NCBI GenBank assembly: GCA_963169235.1
Contig: CAUJCX010000003.1
Location: 17,041 to 81,040 of the forward strand
Origin: Actinomycetota bacterium
Lineage (GTDB): Bacteria > Actinomycetota > Thermoleophilia > Miltoncostaeales > Miltoncostaeaceae
Direction of reading: 5' to 3'
DNA: 64,000 nucleotides
In this document: piece by piece, positions 1 to 9,019 of the stretch
Layout of the letters: every line of letters starts with the position of its first letter
Position numbering within the stretch: position 1 is the stretch's first letter
The notes under the pieces: model-generated
Seen by the model: only the letters and a program-made list of their open reading frames with translations
What the model was told of the DNA's origin: nothing
The model's database searches: none
Made by a program: the position numbers and the translations under genes

Positions 1-325
1 CGCGCTGTCCATGATCGTCCACAAGGACCTGGCGTACGCCCGCGGCAAGGCGCTCGTCGAGCGCCTGCAGAAGACGATTCCCCGCCAGATGTTCGAGGTG
101 CCCATCCAGGCGGCGATCGGGGGCAAGATCATCGCCCGCGAGACGGTCAAGGCCAAGCGCAAGGACGTGCTGGCCAAGTGCTACGGCGGCGACATCAGCC
201 GCAAGCGCAAGCTGCTCGAGCGGCAGAAGGAAGGTAAGAAGCGCATGAAACAGGTGGGGCGCATCGAGGTGCCGCAGGAGGCGTTCCTCTCGGTGCTGAC
301 CATCCAGGACAACGGCAAGAAGTGA
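1..325 (+). CDS. lepA: Elongation factor 4 (LepA), C-terminal end only
   Basis: The visible 108 codons (reading from base 2) are the end of a translational GTPase. The segment [23 protein letters not shown] and the following [20 protein letters not shown] plus [25 protein letters not shown] are the LepA-specific C-terminal domain, which in the known structure contacts tRNA and the ribosome. EF4 is known to back-translocate or remodel stalled ribosomes in the cytoplasm. The GTPase domain lies outside the window. The stop codon overlaps an alternative GTG start of hemW, and lepA followed by hemW is a widely conserved order. Confidence 0.95.
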   Translation, partial: ALSMIVHKDLAYARGKALVERLQKTIPRQMFEVPIQAAIGGKIIARETVKAKRKDVLAKCYGGDISRKRKLLERQKEGKKRMKQVGRIEVPQEAFLSVLTIQDNGKK

Positions 326-381
326 TCGGCGGGGCGCGCACCGCGCCGCATCCGGCCGACGCCACGCAGGGGGCGCTGCCC

Positions 382-1485
382 ATGGACCCGGTGCGCCACC
401 TGTACGTGCACCTACCGTTCTGTCACCACCGGTGCGGCTACTGCGCGTTCGTGGTCGAGACCGGCGGCCTCGATCGGCGCGACGCCTACCTGGACGCCGT
501 CATCGACGAGATCACGCACCGACGCCGCGAGCTCGGCGCACTCGACACCGTCTACCTGGGCGGCGGCACGCCGGCGCTGATGCGCCCCCGGCGCATCGCC
601 CGCCTGCTGGACGCGGTGGCGGACATCACGGCGCCGGACGCCGAGGTGACCATGGAGGCGAACCCCGAGAGCGTCGACGCCGCCCAGCTGGAGGCGTTCC
701 GCGCGGCCGGCGTCACCCGCCTGTCGGTGGGCGCGCAGTCGCTGCGGCCCCACGTGCTGAGTGCCCTCGACCGCCGCGCCACGCCCGCGCAGGTGGAGGG
801 CGCGGTGCGCTGCGCCCGCCGGGCCGGCTTCCGGTCCATCAGCGTCGACCTGCTGTTCGGCGTCCCGGGGCAGACGGCGGACGACGTGCGCGCCGACATC
901 GACCGGGTACTCGATCTGGGCGTCGACCACGTCTCGTGGTACGAACTGGAGCTGAAGCCCGGAAGCGCCCTGACCCGTGCCGGCACCCACCTGCCGGACG
1001 AGGACGACGTGGCCGACGCGTACGAGGCCATCGTCGACGCGCTCGTGGCGGCGGGGTTCGAGTGGTACGAGACGGCCAACTTCGCGCGGCCGGGGCACCG
1101 CGCCCGCCACAACGTGGCGTACTGGCGGGGTCGCGACCACGCGGGCGTGGGCGTCGGCGCGGTGGGCACCCACGGCGCCACGCGCCGCCGCAACGCCCCG
1201 GGCGTCGACCGCTACGTCGCGGCCGTGCGGGACGACGGCGCCGCTCCGCACTCGCGGGAGGCGCTCAGCCCCGCCACGCGGCGGCGCGAGGCGTGGATGC
1301 TGGGGCTGCGGCTGCGTGAGGGCGTCGACATGCGCGAGGTGGGGGAGCCCGACGACGTCCGCGCGCTCGACGACCTGGTGGACGCCGGCATGGTGCACCG
1401 CGACGGCAGCCGCGTGCGGCTGTCGCACCGCGCGCGGTTCGTCGGCAACGCCGTGGCCGGTCGGCTGATGGACTTCGGCGCATGA
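382..1485 (+). CDS. hemW: Radical SAM heme chaperone HemW
   Basis: A 367-residue radical SAM protein. The 4Fe-4S/SAM motif CxxxCxxC is at Cys14, Cys18 and Cys21 (FCHHRCGYC), followed by the GGGTP motif (YLGGGTPALM) and the HemW C-terminal winged-helix region. HemW proteins bind heme and deliver it to acceptors; older databases call them oxygen-independent coproporphyrinogen oxidase, but CPO HemN has an extra cysteine pattern not seen here. The ATG at 382 is chosen because HemW proteins start just before the LYVHxPFC segment and AGGGGG lies upstream. A GTG at 322 overlapping the lepA stop would add 20 residues without family similarity. The 3' end overlaps hrcA by ATGA. Confidence 0.92.
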   Translation: MDPVRHLYVHLPFCHHRCGYCAFVVETGGLDRRDAYLDAVIDEITHRRRELGALDTVYLGGGTPALMRPRRIARLLDAVADITAPDAEVTMEANPESVDAAQLEAFRAAGVTRLSVGAQSLRPHVLSALDRRATPAQVEGAVRCARRAGFRSISVDLLFGVPGQTADDVRADIDRVLDLGVDHVSWYELELKPGSALTRAGTHLPDEDDVADAYEAIVDALVAAGFEWYETANFARPGHRARHNVAYWRGRDHAGVGVGAVGTHGATRRRNAPGVDRYVAAVRDDGAAPHSREALSPATRRREAWMLGLRLREGVDMREVGEPDDVRALDDLVDAGMVHRDGSRVRLSHRARFVGNAVAGRLMDFGA

Positions 1486-2540
1486 CCGACGACGCGTCCC
1501 ACATCCCCGCCGCGACGCTGACGCCCCGCCAGGAGGCGATCCTGAGGGCCGTGGTGGAGCGGTACGTCGCGTCCGGCACGCCCGTCGCCAGCAAGCACAT
1601 GGCCCGGGGCGACATCGCGGCGTCGCCGTCGACCGTGCGCAACGAGCTGGCGCGCCTGGAGGAGATGGGCTTCCTGCGTCATCCCCACACGTCGGCGGGG
1701 CGGGTGCCGACCGACGCGGGGTATCGGTACTACGTCGACGAGATGCTGCCGGCCCTGCCGGTGCCGGCGTCCGCCCAGGCGATCGCACGGGTCCTTCAGC
1801 CCGGCGCGATGCGGGCCGAGGTCACCGACGCGCTGCAGCAACTGGCGGACGACGTCTCGCAGGTGACCGACCTGCTGGGCGTCGTCACGGCACCGGCGCC
1901 GCCGTCGGCCACGGTGCGGCACGTCGAGGTGCTGATCCTGCAACCGCAGGTGGTGATGGTGGTCGTCATCACGTCCGCGGGCGACGTGCGCAAGCGCATC
2001 CACACGTTCGACCACGCCGTCGACCAGGGCCTGGCCGAGTGGGCGCGCGCGTTCCTCAACGAGCGCGCCGCCGGCTACCCCGTGGGCAGCGGCACGCTGG
2101 AGGGGCGCCTGGACGACCCGTCACTGTCCGCGCGCGAGCGCGGGTTCGTCGAGACGCTGGGGCCCGCGCTGCTCGACGGCGACCCGGCGTCGCAGGGCGC
2201 GCTGTTCGTGGGCGGGCGGGCGCGCCTGCTGCACGGCCACCGCTCCGAGATCGAGGTGATCGACGCGCTGATGGAGCGCCTGGAGGAGCGCTACACGCTG
2301 CTGGCACTGCTGCGCGGCGCACTGACGCGCCACGAGGTCTACCTGCGCATCGGGCGTGAGCTGCCGGAGCCCGGCCTGCAGGGGCTGGCGATGGTGGCGG
2401 CCAACTACGGGGTGCCGCGCGGCAACCTGGGCACGGTGTCCGTGTTCGGGCCGACGCGGATGGACTACCCGCTGGCCGTAGCGACCGTGAAGAACGCCGC
2501 GGCGGCGCTCAGCCGGTACCTGGAGGACGTGTACGAGTAG
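1482..2540 (+). CDS. hrcA: Heat-inducible transcription repressor HrcA
   Basis: A 352-residue protein with the N-terminal winged helix typical of HrcA (LTPRQEAILRAVVERYV, then SPSTVRNELARLEEMGFL and HTSAGRVPTDAGYRYYVD), a central GAF-like domain, and the C-terminal segment NYGVPRGNLGTVSVFGPTRMDY. HrcA represses chaperone genes by binding CIRCE inverted repeats, with GroEL as corepressor. It overlaps hemW by ATGA, so the two are translationally coupled. No CIRCE element (TTAGCACTC-N9-GAGTGCTAA) was found in front of hrcA or dnaJ in this window, so its targets must lie elsewhere or use a diverged operator. Confidence 0.95.
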   Translation: MTDDASHIPAATLTPRQEAILRAVVERYVASGTPVASKHMARGDIAASPSTVRNELARLEEMGFLRHPHTSAGRVPTDAGYRYYVDEMLPALPVPASAQAIARVLQPGAMRAEVTDALQQLADDVSQVTDLLGVVTAPAPPSATVRHVEVLILQPQVVMVVVITSAGDVRKRIHTFDHAVDQGLAEWARAFLNERAAGYPVGSGTLEGRLDDPSLSARERGFVETLGPALLDGDPASQGALFVGGRARLLHGHRSEIEVIDALMERLEERYTLLALLRGALTRHEVYLRIGRELPEPGLQGLAMVAANYGVPRGNLGTVSVFGPTRMDYPLAVATVKNAAAALSRYLEDVYE

Positions 2541-2561
2541 CGGGGCGCGCGCGGCGCCCCG
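2541..2561. terminator. Hairpin between convergent hrcA and chemoreceptor genes
   Basis: CGGGGCGC and GCGCCCCG form an 8-bp stem around a 5-nt loop in the 33-bp gap between two convergent genes. There is no T-tract on either side. A bidirectional terminator is the likely role. Confidence 0.5.
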
Positions 2562-2573
2562 CCACCCGTGGGG

Positions 2574-4286
2574 CTACACCGTGAAGTGACCCACCAGCGA
2601 GGTGAGGCCGTCCGCCTGGCGGCGCAGATCCTCCGCCGAACGCGACATGGTGCCGACGACGCTTGCGGTCTGCTCGCTCGACGCCGCGACCTCCTGGGCG
2701 GACGCCGCGTTCTCCTGCGACACGGCGGCGACGCTGGCCGCGCCGTCCTTCACCGCAACGGCGCCGGCGGCCAGCACCTGGGCGGCGCCGGCGACCTGCT
2801 CCACCTCATCCGCCACGCGGTTCACGCCATCCTCGATCTCGACGAACGCCTCGCCGGCGGACTGCACGGTCTGTGTACCGGCGGTCACCTCGTCGCGTCC
2901 GGCGTACATGGCCTCGACGGCGCGCGACGTCTCCGACTGGATGTCGCGGACGATGTGACCGATGGACCCGGCGGCCGACTGCACTTCCTCGGCCAGCGAG
3001 CGCACCTCATCCGCGACCACCGCGAAGCCGCGGCCGTTCTCGCCGGCGCGGGCGGCCTCGATGGCGGCGTTCAGCGCCAGCAGATTGGTCTGGCCGGCGA
3101 TGTTGGTGATGGTGGTGACGATCTCCTCGATCTGCTCCCCGCGCTCGCCCAGGCCGGTCCCGACCTCGCCGACGCTGGCGACGGACGCCTCGATGCGTCG
3201 CATGGCCTCGGTGGCGCGCTCGACGCGGGCGGAGCCCTCGCGGGCGGCGGCCCCGGCGTCGCGGGTGGCCTCGGCCGCCCGGTGACCGCCCTCCGCCACG
3301 TTGGTGACGCCGCCGGCCATGCTCTCGGCGGTCTCGGACACGTTGGCCGTGACGCGCGCCTGCTCGGACGAGCCCTGGGCGACGGCGTCGACGGTGCCGG
3401 CGATCTCCTTCATGGCGAGGTCGGCCTGCGACGCGCCGTCGGCCATCTGGCGGGCGGTCTCGGTGACCGCGGCCGCGGCCGCCGACACCTCGGTGACCAG
3501 GCCCTGGACGCGGGCGACCAGGCGGTTGAACGCCTTCGACACGGCGCCGATCTCGTCGGTGCGGGTGTCGTCCAGACGCTGGGTCAGGTCGCCGTCGCCG
3601 TCCGCGATCTCCTCCATGCGGGTGCGCAGCTCGGCCAGCGGGCCGCGGATGCTCGACACCAGCCACCAGCCGATGGCGCCGCCCAGCAGCAGGCTCAGCA
3701 CCAGGGCACCGATGGCCACCTGCTTGGCCAGGGCCGACTCGGAGCTGAACGTGGAGTGGGCCACCGCGGCACCCGCCAGCGCCTGCTCCTTCAGGCCGTC
3801 CAGCGACTTCTCGTAGTCCTTGCGGATGTCACGGCTGGCGCCGAGGGCCTCGGCGGACGCCGCCTCGGGGTCGGTCGCCCGCAGCGCGAACTCCTTGTCG
3901 AGCTGCGCGTACCACGCGTTGATCTTGCCGCGCAGCTCCGCCACGCCCTTCGCCTGCGGGCTGCCGGCGGGGTAGAGCTTCTCGGCCGCCGCCAGGTCCT
4001 CCTCCACGCCCGGCTTGCGCTTCTCGTTGATCTCGGTGACGAACTCGGCGTCGCCGGTCAGCATGAAGCCACGCTCGTCGTTGGCCGTGGCCTTGAGGCC
4101 GGTGGCCGCGTCACCGAGCGCCGTGACGTACGGCGTGGCCCGGTTGCCCAGCTCGTTCTCGGCGGTGGCGAGGTGTCCGGTCAGCACGAGGCTGGTCACC
4201 GAGGACACCAGGGCGACCACGACGAACGCCGCGACCCCGATATAGAGACGCTGGATGATGGTGAGGCGTGAGGTGAGTGCGCGCAC
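2574..4286 (-). CDS. Methyl-accepting chemotaxis protein
   Basis: A 570-residue membrane receptor. TM1 is about residues 12-36. The periplasmic sensor of about 150 residues carries [11 protein letters not shown], as in CHASE3/four-helix-bundle sensors. TM2 is about 190-212, a HAMP linker about 212-265, then a long signalling coiled coil whose hairpin tip [20 protein letters not shown] (about 396-415) and [14 protein letters not shown] are diagnostic. It would pass ligand signals to CheA/CheW, none of which lie in the window. No C-terminal CheR/CheB-docking pentapeptide is present. The GTG start follows GAAGGA by 11 nt and precedes TM1 by 11 residues. The reading frame stays open upstream into the nadE region, but only this part resembles a receptor. 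A sigma-28-type promoter lies at 4352-4379. Confidence 0.93.
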   Translation of the reverse strand: MRALTSRLTIIQRLYIGVAAFVVVALVSSVTSLVLTGHLATAENELGNRATPYVTALGDAATGLKATANDERGFMLTGDAEFVTEINEKRKPGVEEDLAAAEKLYPAGSPQAKGVAELRGKINAWYAQLDKEFALRATDPEAASAEALGASRDIRKDYEKSLDGLKEQALAGAAVAHSTFSSESALAKQVAIGALVLSLLLGGAIGWWLVSSIRGPLAELRTRMEEIADGDGDLTQRLDDTRTDEIGAVSKAFNRLVARVQGLVTEVSAAAAAVTETARQMADGASQADLAMKEIAGTVDAVAQGSSEQARVTANVSETAESMAGGVTNVAEGGHRAAEATRDAGAAAREGSARVERATEAMRRIEASVASVGEVGTGLGERGEQIEEIVTTITNIAGQTNLLALNAAIEAARAGENGRGFAVVADEVRSLAEEVQSAAGSIGHIVRDIQSETSRAVEAMYAGRDEVTAGTQTVQSAGEAFVEIEDGVNRVADEVEQVAGAAQVLAAGAVAVKDGAASVAAVSQENAASAQEVAASSEQTASVVGTMSRSAEDLRRQADGLTSLVGHFTV

Positions 4287-4351
4287 GGTCTGGGCCGTTC
4301 CTTCGCGTAGGCGGGTGGGGGTGCCCCTTGCGGACGGACGGGGCCCTTGAG

Positions 4352-4379
4352 AGATCGGCCGGGCCACGCCCCGATCTGA
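4352..4379 (-). promoter_or_regulatory. Candidate sigma-28-type promoter of the chemoreceptor gene
   Basis: On the minus strand the sequence reads TCAG-N16-GCCGATCT, about 65 nt before the GTG start. Known FliA/SigD/WhiG promoters have TAAA-N15/16-GCCGATAA. Spacing and -10 agree, the -35 is diverged. Four more copies with the same N16 spacing occur in the window. Confidence 0.5.
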
Positions 4380-4487
4380 GTCCCCGGGCAGACGGAATCG
4401 TCCACCGCTGCCGCGTCGCACCCTCGCCGTCGCGGGGATCGGTGCGCCCTCGCGGGAGGGGGGATCACGGTCGTCTCGGGCCCACGA

Positions 4488-4506
4488 GTTATCGTGGTGC
4501 GATAAC
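4488..4506. promoter_or_regulatory. Perfect palindrome between nadE and the chemoreceptor gene
   Basis: GTTATCG-TGGTG-CGATAAC, a perfect 7-bp inverted repeat with a 5-bp centre, unusually AT-rich for this sequence. It is 31 bp after the nadE stop and about 110 bp upstream of the candidate sigma-28 promoter. It could be an operator or a weak terminator of nadE; no T-tract follows. Confidence 0.4.
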
Positions 4507-4537
4507 AGGCACGCGTCGCCATTGCGCGATGGAAGCG

Positions 4538-6577
4538 CTAATCGAGGGGAATGTCGTCCAGGTCGGCCAGCCACGCTGCGGCCGACGCGTCGGACGGCAT
4601 GCGCCAATCCCCGCGGGGCGACAGGGCTCCACCCGAGACCACCTTGGGCCCGTTGGGGAGGGCCGAGCGCTTGAACTGGTTGGCGAAGAAGCGCCGCACG
4701 AACACCTCGAGCCAATGCCGCACCGTCGCCAGGTCGAACTGGGGGCGCTCGTCGTCGGGCAGCCCCGCCGGCCACTGCCCCGCGGACGCGTCGCGCCAGG
4801 CGTGGTGGGCGAGGAACGCGATCTTGCGCGGTCGGGCGCCGCGCCGCAGCACGTGGAACAGCGTGAAGTCCTGCAGCGAGTAGGGGCCCACCGCGGCCTC
4901 GGTGGACTGCGGGGGGGCTCCGTCGGTGGCGGGCACCAGCTCGGGGCTGATCTCGGTGTCGAGGACGGACTGAAGGACGGCGTCGACGGTCGCGTCGAAC
5001 TGGCCGTCCGCGATGACCCAGCGGATGAGGTGCTGGATGAGCGTCTTGGGCACCCCGGCGTTGACGCCGTAGTGCGACATGTGGTCGCCGACGCCGTACG
5101 TGCACCAGCCGAGCGCCAGCTCGGAGAGGTCGCCCGTGCCCAGCACGATGCCGCCGCGCTGGTTCGCGGCCCGGAACAGCAGGTCGGTGCGCAGGCCCGC
5201 CTGCACGTTCTCGAACGTCACGTCGTACGCGGGCTCCCCCTCGGCGGCGGGATGGCCCAGGTCGCTCAGCATCCGCGTGGCCAGCGGCCGGATGTCGATC
5301 TCCTCGAACGTCACTCCCAGGGCCCGGCAGAGGTCGTGCGCGTGGGCCTTGGTGCGGTCCGACGTGGCGAACCCCGGCATGGTGAACGCCAGGATGTCGG
5401 TGCGCGGGCGCTCGAGGCGGTCGAGGGCCTTCGCGGCCACGATGAGGGCGTGGGTCGAATCGAGCCCGCCGGACACACCGATGACGATGGTGGGCGTGCC
5501 GATGGCGCGCAGGCGCTGCTCGAGGCCGGCGACCTGGATGTTGTAGGCCTCGTAGCAGTCGAGCGCCAGCCGCTCCGGATCGTCGGGGACGAACGGGAAG
5601 CGGTCGACGGCGCGCACGAGGCCCAGGTCGCCCGCCGGGGGGCACAGCGCGAAGTCGATGGTGCGTGCCCGCCCCACGCGGTCGGCCAGCGCGCGGCGGT
5701 TGTCGTCGAACGTGCCCTGGCGCATGCGCTCCTGTCGCAGCGCGTCCAGGTCGACGTCGGCGACGGTGCGCTGCGGGCCCGACGCGAACCGCGCGCTCTC
5801 GGCCAGCAGCGTCCCCAGCTCGAACACCATGGCCTGTCCGTCCCAGGCCAGGTCGGTCGTGGACTCGCCCTCGCCCGCCGCGGCGTAGACGTAGGCCGCG
5901 GCGCAGCGCACGCTGGCGGCGCGGCAGAGGTCGCGACGGGCGTCGGCCTTGGTCACCGTGATGGGGGAGCCCGAGATGTTCACCAGCACCGTCGCCCCGG
6001 CCAGCGCGGCCTCGGCGGACGGCGGCACGGGCACCCACATGTCTTCGCACACCTCCACGTGGAACGCCAGGCCCTCCACGTCGGACGCCGCGAACACCAG
6101 ATCGGGGCCGAACGGCACCCACTCGTCGCCCACCAGGGCCGCCGCGCCGTGCCGGTCGTCGCCGGGCGCGAAGTGCCGGCGCTCGTAGAACTCCCGGTAC
6201 GTGGGGACGTACGACTTCGGCGCCACCCCCAGCACGCGCCCCCGGTGGATCACGACGGCGCAGTTGTAGAGGCGGTGTCCCACCCGCAGCGGTGCGCCCA
6301 CGACCAGCACGGGCATGAGGCCCTCGCTGGCGGCGCGGACGTGGTCGACGGCGCGCAGGGCCGCGTCCAAGAGGGCGTCCTGCAGCAGCAGGTCGTCGAT
6401 GGCGTAGCCGGTGAGGCATAGCTCGGGGAAGACGGCGAGGGCCACGTGGTCGGCGTCGCACTCGCGCGCGGCCGCGACGACGGCGGCGGCGTTGGCGGCG
6501 GGATCGGCCACGGTCACGGGAACCGTGCACGCGGCGATGCGGGCGAAACCCTGCGCATAGGCGTTGTGGAAGTCCAT
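4538..6577 (-). CDS. nadE: Glutamine-dependent NAD(+) synthetase
   Basis: A 679-residue, two-domain enzyme that makes NAD from deamido-NAD, ATP and glutamine. The N-terminal nitrilase-like glutaminase shows its Glu-Lys-Cys triad: E52 (FPELCLTGY), K121 (GVAPKSYVP) and C177 (HVEVCEDMW), nearly the same positions as in the mycobacterial enzyme. The C-terminal synthetase has the ATP PP-loop [14 protein letters not shown] and the [16 protein letters not shown] segment. The length matches the long, two-domain actinobacterial type. The ATG at 6577 begins the family N-terminus ([16 protein letters not shown]). It is divergent from the TDT transporter gene, 72 bp away. No clear ribosome binding site was seen. 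Confidence 0.95.
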   Translation of the reverse strand: MDFHNAYAQGFARIAACTVPVTVADPAANAAAVVAAARECDADHVALAVFPELCLTGYAIDDLLLQDALLDAALRAVDHVRAASEGLMPVLVVGAPLRVGHRLYNCAVVIHRGRVLGVAPKSYVPTYREFYERRHFAPGDDRHGAAALVGDEWVPFGPDLVFAASDVEGLAFHVEVCEDMWVPVPPSAEAALAGATVLVNISGSPITVTKADARRDLCRAASVRCAAAYVYAAAGEGESTTDLAWDGQAMVFELGTLLAESARFASGPQRTVADVDLDALRQERMRQGTFDDNRRALADRVGRARTIDFALCPPAGDLGLVRAVDRFPFVPDDPERLALDCYEAYNIQVAGLEQRLRAIGTPTIVIGVSGGLDSTHALIVAAKALDRLERPRTDILAFTMPGFATSDRTKAHAHDLCRALGVTFEEIDIRPLATRMLSDLGHPAAEGEPAYDVTFENVQAGLRTDLLFRAANQRGGIVLGTGDLSELALGWCTYGVGDHMSHYGVNAGVPKTLIQHLIRWVIADGQFDATVDAVLQSVLDTEISPELVPATDGAPPQSTEAAVGPYSLQDFTLFHVLRRGARPRKIAFLAHHAWRDASAGQWPAGLPDDERPQFDLATVRHWLEVFVRRFFANQFKRSALPNGPKVVSGGALSPRGDWRMPSDASAAAWLADLDDIPLD

Positions 6578-6637
6578 TCGCGGAAGCCTACGACGCCGGG
6601 TCGGCGGTCGGGGGTGCGCGGCGGACCCGTGCCCGGA

Positions 6638-6643
6638 TACCCT
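6638..6643 (+). promoter_or_regulatory. Candidate -10 element, leaderless start of the TDT transporter gene
   Basis: TACCCT followed by 6 nt and the GTG start. This spacing places the transcription start at or next to the start codon. A TGGAGG overlapping the hexamer is only 1 nt from GTG, too close to act as a ribosome binding site. Confidence 0.45.
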
Positions 6644-6649
6644 GGAGGC

Positions 6650-7708
6650 GTGACGGCGTCGACGGCCTCGTGGCTCGACCAATCGGTGCGGACCTTCGCG
6701 CCCGGCTACCCGGCGCTCGTCATGGCCACCGGCATCATCTCGGTGGGCCTCGAGCTGCGCGGCCACGCCACCGCGTCCCGCGGGATGATGGTGCTCGGCA
6801 TCGCGGCGCTGTGCGTGCACGCGCTGGTGCTGGCCTGGCGGGTGGTGCGCCACCGCGACGCCCTCGCGGCCGATTTGCGCAACCCGGGCGTCGCCTTCGG
6901 GTTCTTCACGGTGATCGCCGCGATGAACGTGACGGGCGTGCGGCTGGCCATGGCGGGGCACCTCGCGTGGACGGCCGCCCTGCTGGCCGCGTCCGGGGCG
7001 CTGTGGCTGGTGGCGGGGTACGTGATCCCGTGGACCGCGGTGCTGGGGCCCCGCCCGCGTCCCGGCCTCGAGAGCGCGAACGGGACGTGGTTCACGTGGG
7101 TGGTCGGCAGCCAGTCCGTCGCCGTGGCGGCCGCAGCGCTGGAGCCGCACTATCACGGTCTGCGCGACGTGCTCGCCGTGGTCGCGGTGGTCAGCTGGTC
7201 GGTGGGCGTGTTCCTGTATGGGTCCGCGGGCGTGTTCGTCGCGCTGCGGCTGATGCTCTACGACCTGCGGCCCGCCGATCTGACGCCGCCGTACTGGGTG
7301 TCGATGGGGGCGGCGGCGATCACGGTGCTGGCGGGCGCACGCATCGTCGAGATGGCCGACGCACCGATGGTGGCGGCCACGCGCGCGCTCATCGCGGGCA
7401 TCGCCGTGGTGTTCTGGGCGTTCGCGACGTGGCTCATCCCGGTGCTCGTCGCCGCGGGGTGGTGGCGTCACGTGCGCCACCGGCAACCGCTGGCCTACGA
7501 ACCCACGCTCTGGAGCATGATCTTCCCGCTGGGGATGTACGCGGTGGCCGGGATCTACCTGGGCGAGGCCGACCATCTTCCGCTGGTCGGCGCGGTGGGC
7601 GCGGTCGAGCTGTGGGTGGCCCTGGGGGCGTGGATGATCACGTTCGGCGCGATGCTGCGGCACCTGGCCATCGCGTGGGTCGCGCACCGGCGTGGCGCGC
7701 CGGCCTGA
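6650..7708 (+). CDS. TDT/TehA-family (SLAC1-like) membrane transporter
   Basis: A 352-residue integral membrane protein with about ten hydrophobic helices. The opening FAPGYPALVMATGIISVGLEL and the helix-paired layout fit the tellurite-resistance/dicarboxylate transporter family (TehA, Mae1, SLAC1), whose members are anion channels or malate/sulfite exporters. The substrate cannot be read from the sequence; the older name C4-dicarboxylate transporter is not proof. The GTG at 6650 is the only start near the first helix; the stretch upstream in the same frame is the nadE shadow. It probably forms its own transcription unit, followed 75 bp later by the marR gene. Confidence 0.8.
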   Translation: MTASTASWLDQSVRTFAPGYPALVMATGIISVGLELRGHATASRGMMVLGIAALCVHALVLAWRVVRHRDALAADLRNPGVAFGFFTVIAAMNVTGVRLAMAGHLAWTAALLAASGALWLVAGYVIPWTAVLGPRPRPGLESANGTWFTWVVGSQSVAVAAAALEPHYHGLRDVLAVVAVVSWSVGVFLYGSAGVFVALRLMLYDLRPADLTPPYWVSMGAAAITVLAGARIVEMADAPMVAATRALIAGIAVVFWAFATWLIPVLVAAGWWRHVRHRQPLAYEPTLWSMIFPLGMYAVAGIYLGEADHLPLVGAVGAVELWVALGAWMITFGAMLRHLAIAWVAHRRGAPA

Positions 7709-7748
7709 CCTGAGCGCCGCGCCGGACGGGCGTCCGCTGCTTGGTGAG

Positions 7749-7767
7749 GTCAACAGTTGACATCAAC
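7749..7767. promoter_or_regulatory. Overlapping palindromes, candidate MarR operator
   Basis: GTCAAC-A-GTTGAC (7749-7761) overlaps GTTGA-CA-TCAAC (7756-7767). Both are perfect and sit 17-35 bp before the marR start, directly upstream of its candidate -10. MarR-family regulators bind short palindromes with TTGAC/GTCAA half sites and often control themselves. Autoregulation is inferred. Confidence 0.6.
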
Positions 7768-7771
7768 CGGA

Positions 7772-7777
7772 TAGCAT
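7772..7777 (+). promoter_or_regulatory. Candidate -10 element of marR, leaderless
   Basis: TAGCAT, then 6 nt, then ATG at 7784. The palindromic operator occupies the -35 region. Confidence 0.45.
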
Positions 7778-7783
7778 GCGCGC

Positions 7784-8233
7784 ATGTCGCTGGCGCAGGA
7801 TCTCGCGAAGGCACGCGAGCTCAACACCCTCATGTTCGAGGCGGGCGAGGCCGTGGGCCGCGAGTTCGCCGAGGTCGTCAGTCCCCACGGGCTGACCCCC
7901 GTACAGGCCCGCACCATCCTGCTGCTGGTGAAGCCCCTGCCGATGGGGCTGGTGGCCCGCCACGCCCGCTGCGACGCCTCCAACATCACGGGCCTGGCCG
8001 ACCGGCTCGAGGCCCTGGGCCTGGTGGCGCGCGTGGCGGGGGACGACCGCCGGGTGAAGCTGCTGGAGCTCACCGAGGCGGGACGCGCCCTGCGCCGGCG
8101 CCTGGCGGCCGACGTGGCCCGCGGCGCGGCCGTCCTCGCGCGGCTCGACGCGGACGAACGGGATGCGCTCGCCGTGCTGTTGCGCAAGCTGGTGGCCGAC
8201 CCGGTCGAGGCTGAACAGGCCGTTCGGAGGTAG
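7784..8233 (+). CDS. MarR-family transcriptional regulator
   Basis: A 149-residue winged-helix protein of normal MarR length. An N-terminal dimerisation helix (1-30) is followed by the DNA-binding core: LTPVQARTILLLV, the recognition helix around ARHARCDASNITGLADRLEALGLV, the wing RVAGDDRRVKLLELTEAGRAL, and C-terminal dimer helices. Such proteins usually sense small aromatic or oxidised molecules and repress a neighbouring gene. The ATG is preceded by palindromes at 7749-7767 and has no ribosome binding site. The next gene starts 49 bp downstream behind its own candidate -10, so this regulator may control itself, the 8283 gene or the MFS transporter at 9020. Confidence 0.88.
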   Translation: MSLAQDLAKARELNTLMFEAGEAVGREFAEVVSPHGLTPVQARTILLLVKPLPMGLVARHARCDASNITGLADRLEALGLVARVAGDDRRVKLLELTEAGRALRRRLAADVARGAAVLARLDADERDALAVLLRKLVADPVEAEQAVRR

Positions 8234-8236
8234 GAT
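8231..8236 (+). promoter_or_regulatory. Candidate -10 element for the 8283 gene
   Basis: TAGGAT, overlapping the marR stop codon. It would start transcription near 8243, giving an about 40-nt leader that contains the GGGGGA ribosome binding site of the next gene. Confidence 0.35.
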
Positions 8237-8282
8237 CCCCGCTCGTGCGCGGCTCCGAGGGCCGCCGAGGCGGGGGACCGAC

Positions 8283-8948
8283 GTGGACGACCGATACGAG
8301 ATCATCGAGGTGTGGCGCCGGCCCCTGCGGGGTGAGCCGCGCGCCGCCGTGCGGGTCCTGGCCAAGACCGAGTCGGGCGCGGCGGGTCCCGAGGAGTACG
8401 CCGTCGGCCTGTCGACGCTGGCCGAGGCCCAGCTTCTGCCCATGCTGGACGACGCCGACCTGTTCACGGGCCTGTCGTTCGCCGAGGCCCACTGGCTGGC
8501 CGCCGTGATCGACGGCGCGTCCGAGACCGTGGAGGACGCCGAGCACCTCTTGTTCGACCTGCGCGTGCCGGTCGACCTGACGTGGCGCGACGTCGACCTG
8601 CAGTCCGAGGTGATCGAGCCCGGCGGCGTGCGCTCGCAGCCGCTTCTGTCGTGGCGCCCGGCGGGCACCGACATCCCGGTCGGGGCGCAGTACGGCATCG
8701 CCACCTACACGCTCGACTGCGGCCACCAGTCGGTCGAGATCCTGCGCCAGGACCCCGACGTGGCGCCGTTCTGGTTGGAGGAGACGGGCGTCGAGGAACT
8801 CGTGGCGCGCGACGCCCGCAGCCTCGTTCGCCTGCTGATGGGTGAGCCCACGCTGGAGGCCGCCCACCGCATCGTGGCCCAGTACCAGGAGAACATGATC
8901 GTGCACCCGGAGGACCTGGACGAGGACGAGGACGGAGACGACGACTGA
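8283..8948 (+). CDS. Hypothetical protein with acidic C-terminus
   Basis: A 221-residue soluble protein that I do not recognise. It starts MDDRYEIIEVWRRPLRGEPRAAVRVLAKTE in the GTG frame and ends in a run of Asp/Glu (EDLDEDEDGDDD). No signal peptide, transmembrane helix, or metal or nucleotide motif is visible. The stretch SYGIATYTLDCGHQSVEIL-like region around residue 140 has the only conspicuous Cys-His. GTG at 8283 is chosen for the GGGGGA 5 nt upstream. It sits between a MarR regulator and an MFS transporter and may be co-transcribed with the latter (72-bp gap). Function unknown. Confidence 0.7.
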   Translation: MDDRYEIIEVWRRPLRGEPRAAVRVLAKTESGAAGPEEYAVGLSTLAEAQLLPMLDDADLFTGLSFAEAHWLAAVIDGASETVEDAEHLLFDLRVPVDLTWRDVDLQSEVIEPGGVRSQPLLSWRPAGTDIPVGAQYGIATYTLDCGHQSVEILRQDPDVAPFWLEETGVEELVARDARSLVRLLMGEPTLEAAHRIVAQYQENMIVHPEDLDEDEDGDDD

Positions 8949-9019
8949 CGCCTGACCCGCGCGTCTGGCAGGACGCGCCCCACGTCGTCGCGGCGCAGCG
9001 CCGCACCCTCGGCGTCCTG

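Noticed and set aside
412..1788. Long antisense open frames such as the one opposite hemW and hrcA
   Set aside because: Very common in this high-GC sequence; the products are Arg/Pro/Ala-rich, without family similarity.
4287..4537. c-di-GMP riboswitch upstream of the chemoreceptor or the GGDEF genes
   Set aside because: None of the conserved GEMM core elements could be recognised in these leaders.
2574..6530. One continuous minus-strand open frame of about 1300 codons covering the chemoreceptor and nadE regions
   Set aside because: Only the last 570 codons resemble a receptor. The upstream part is a low-complexity Arg/Pro/Gly shadow of nadE, which is clearly coded in another frame.
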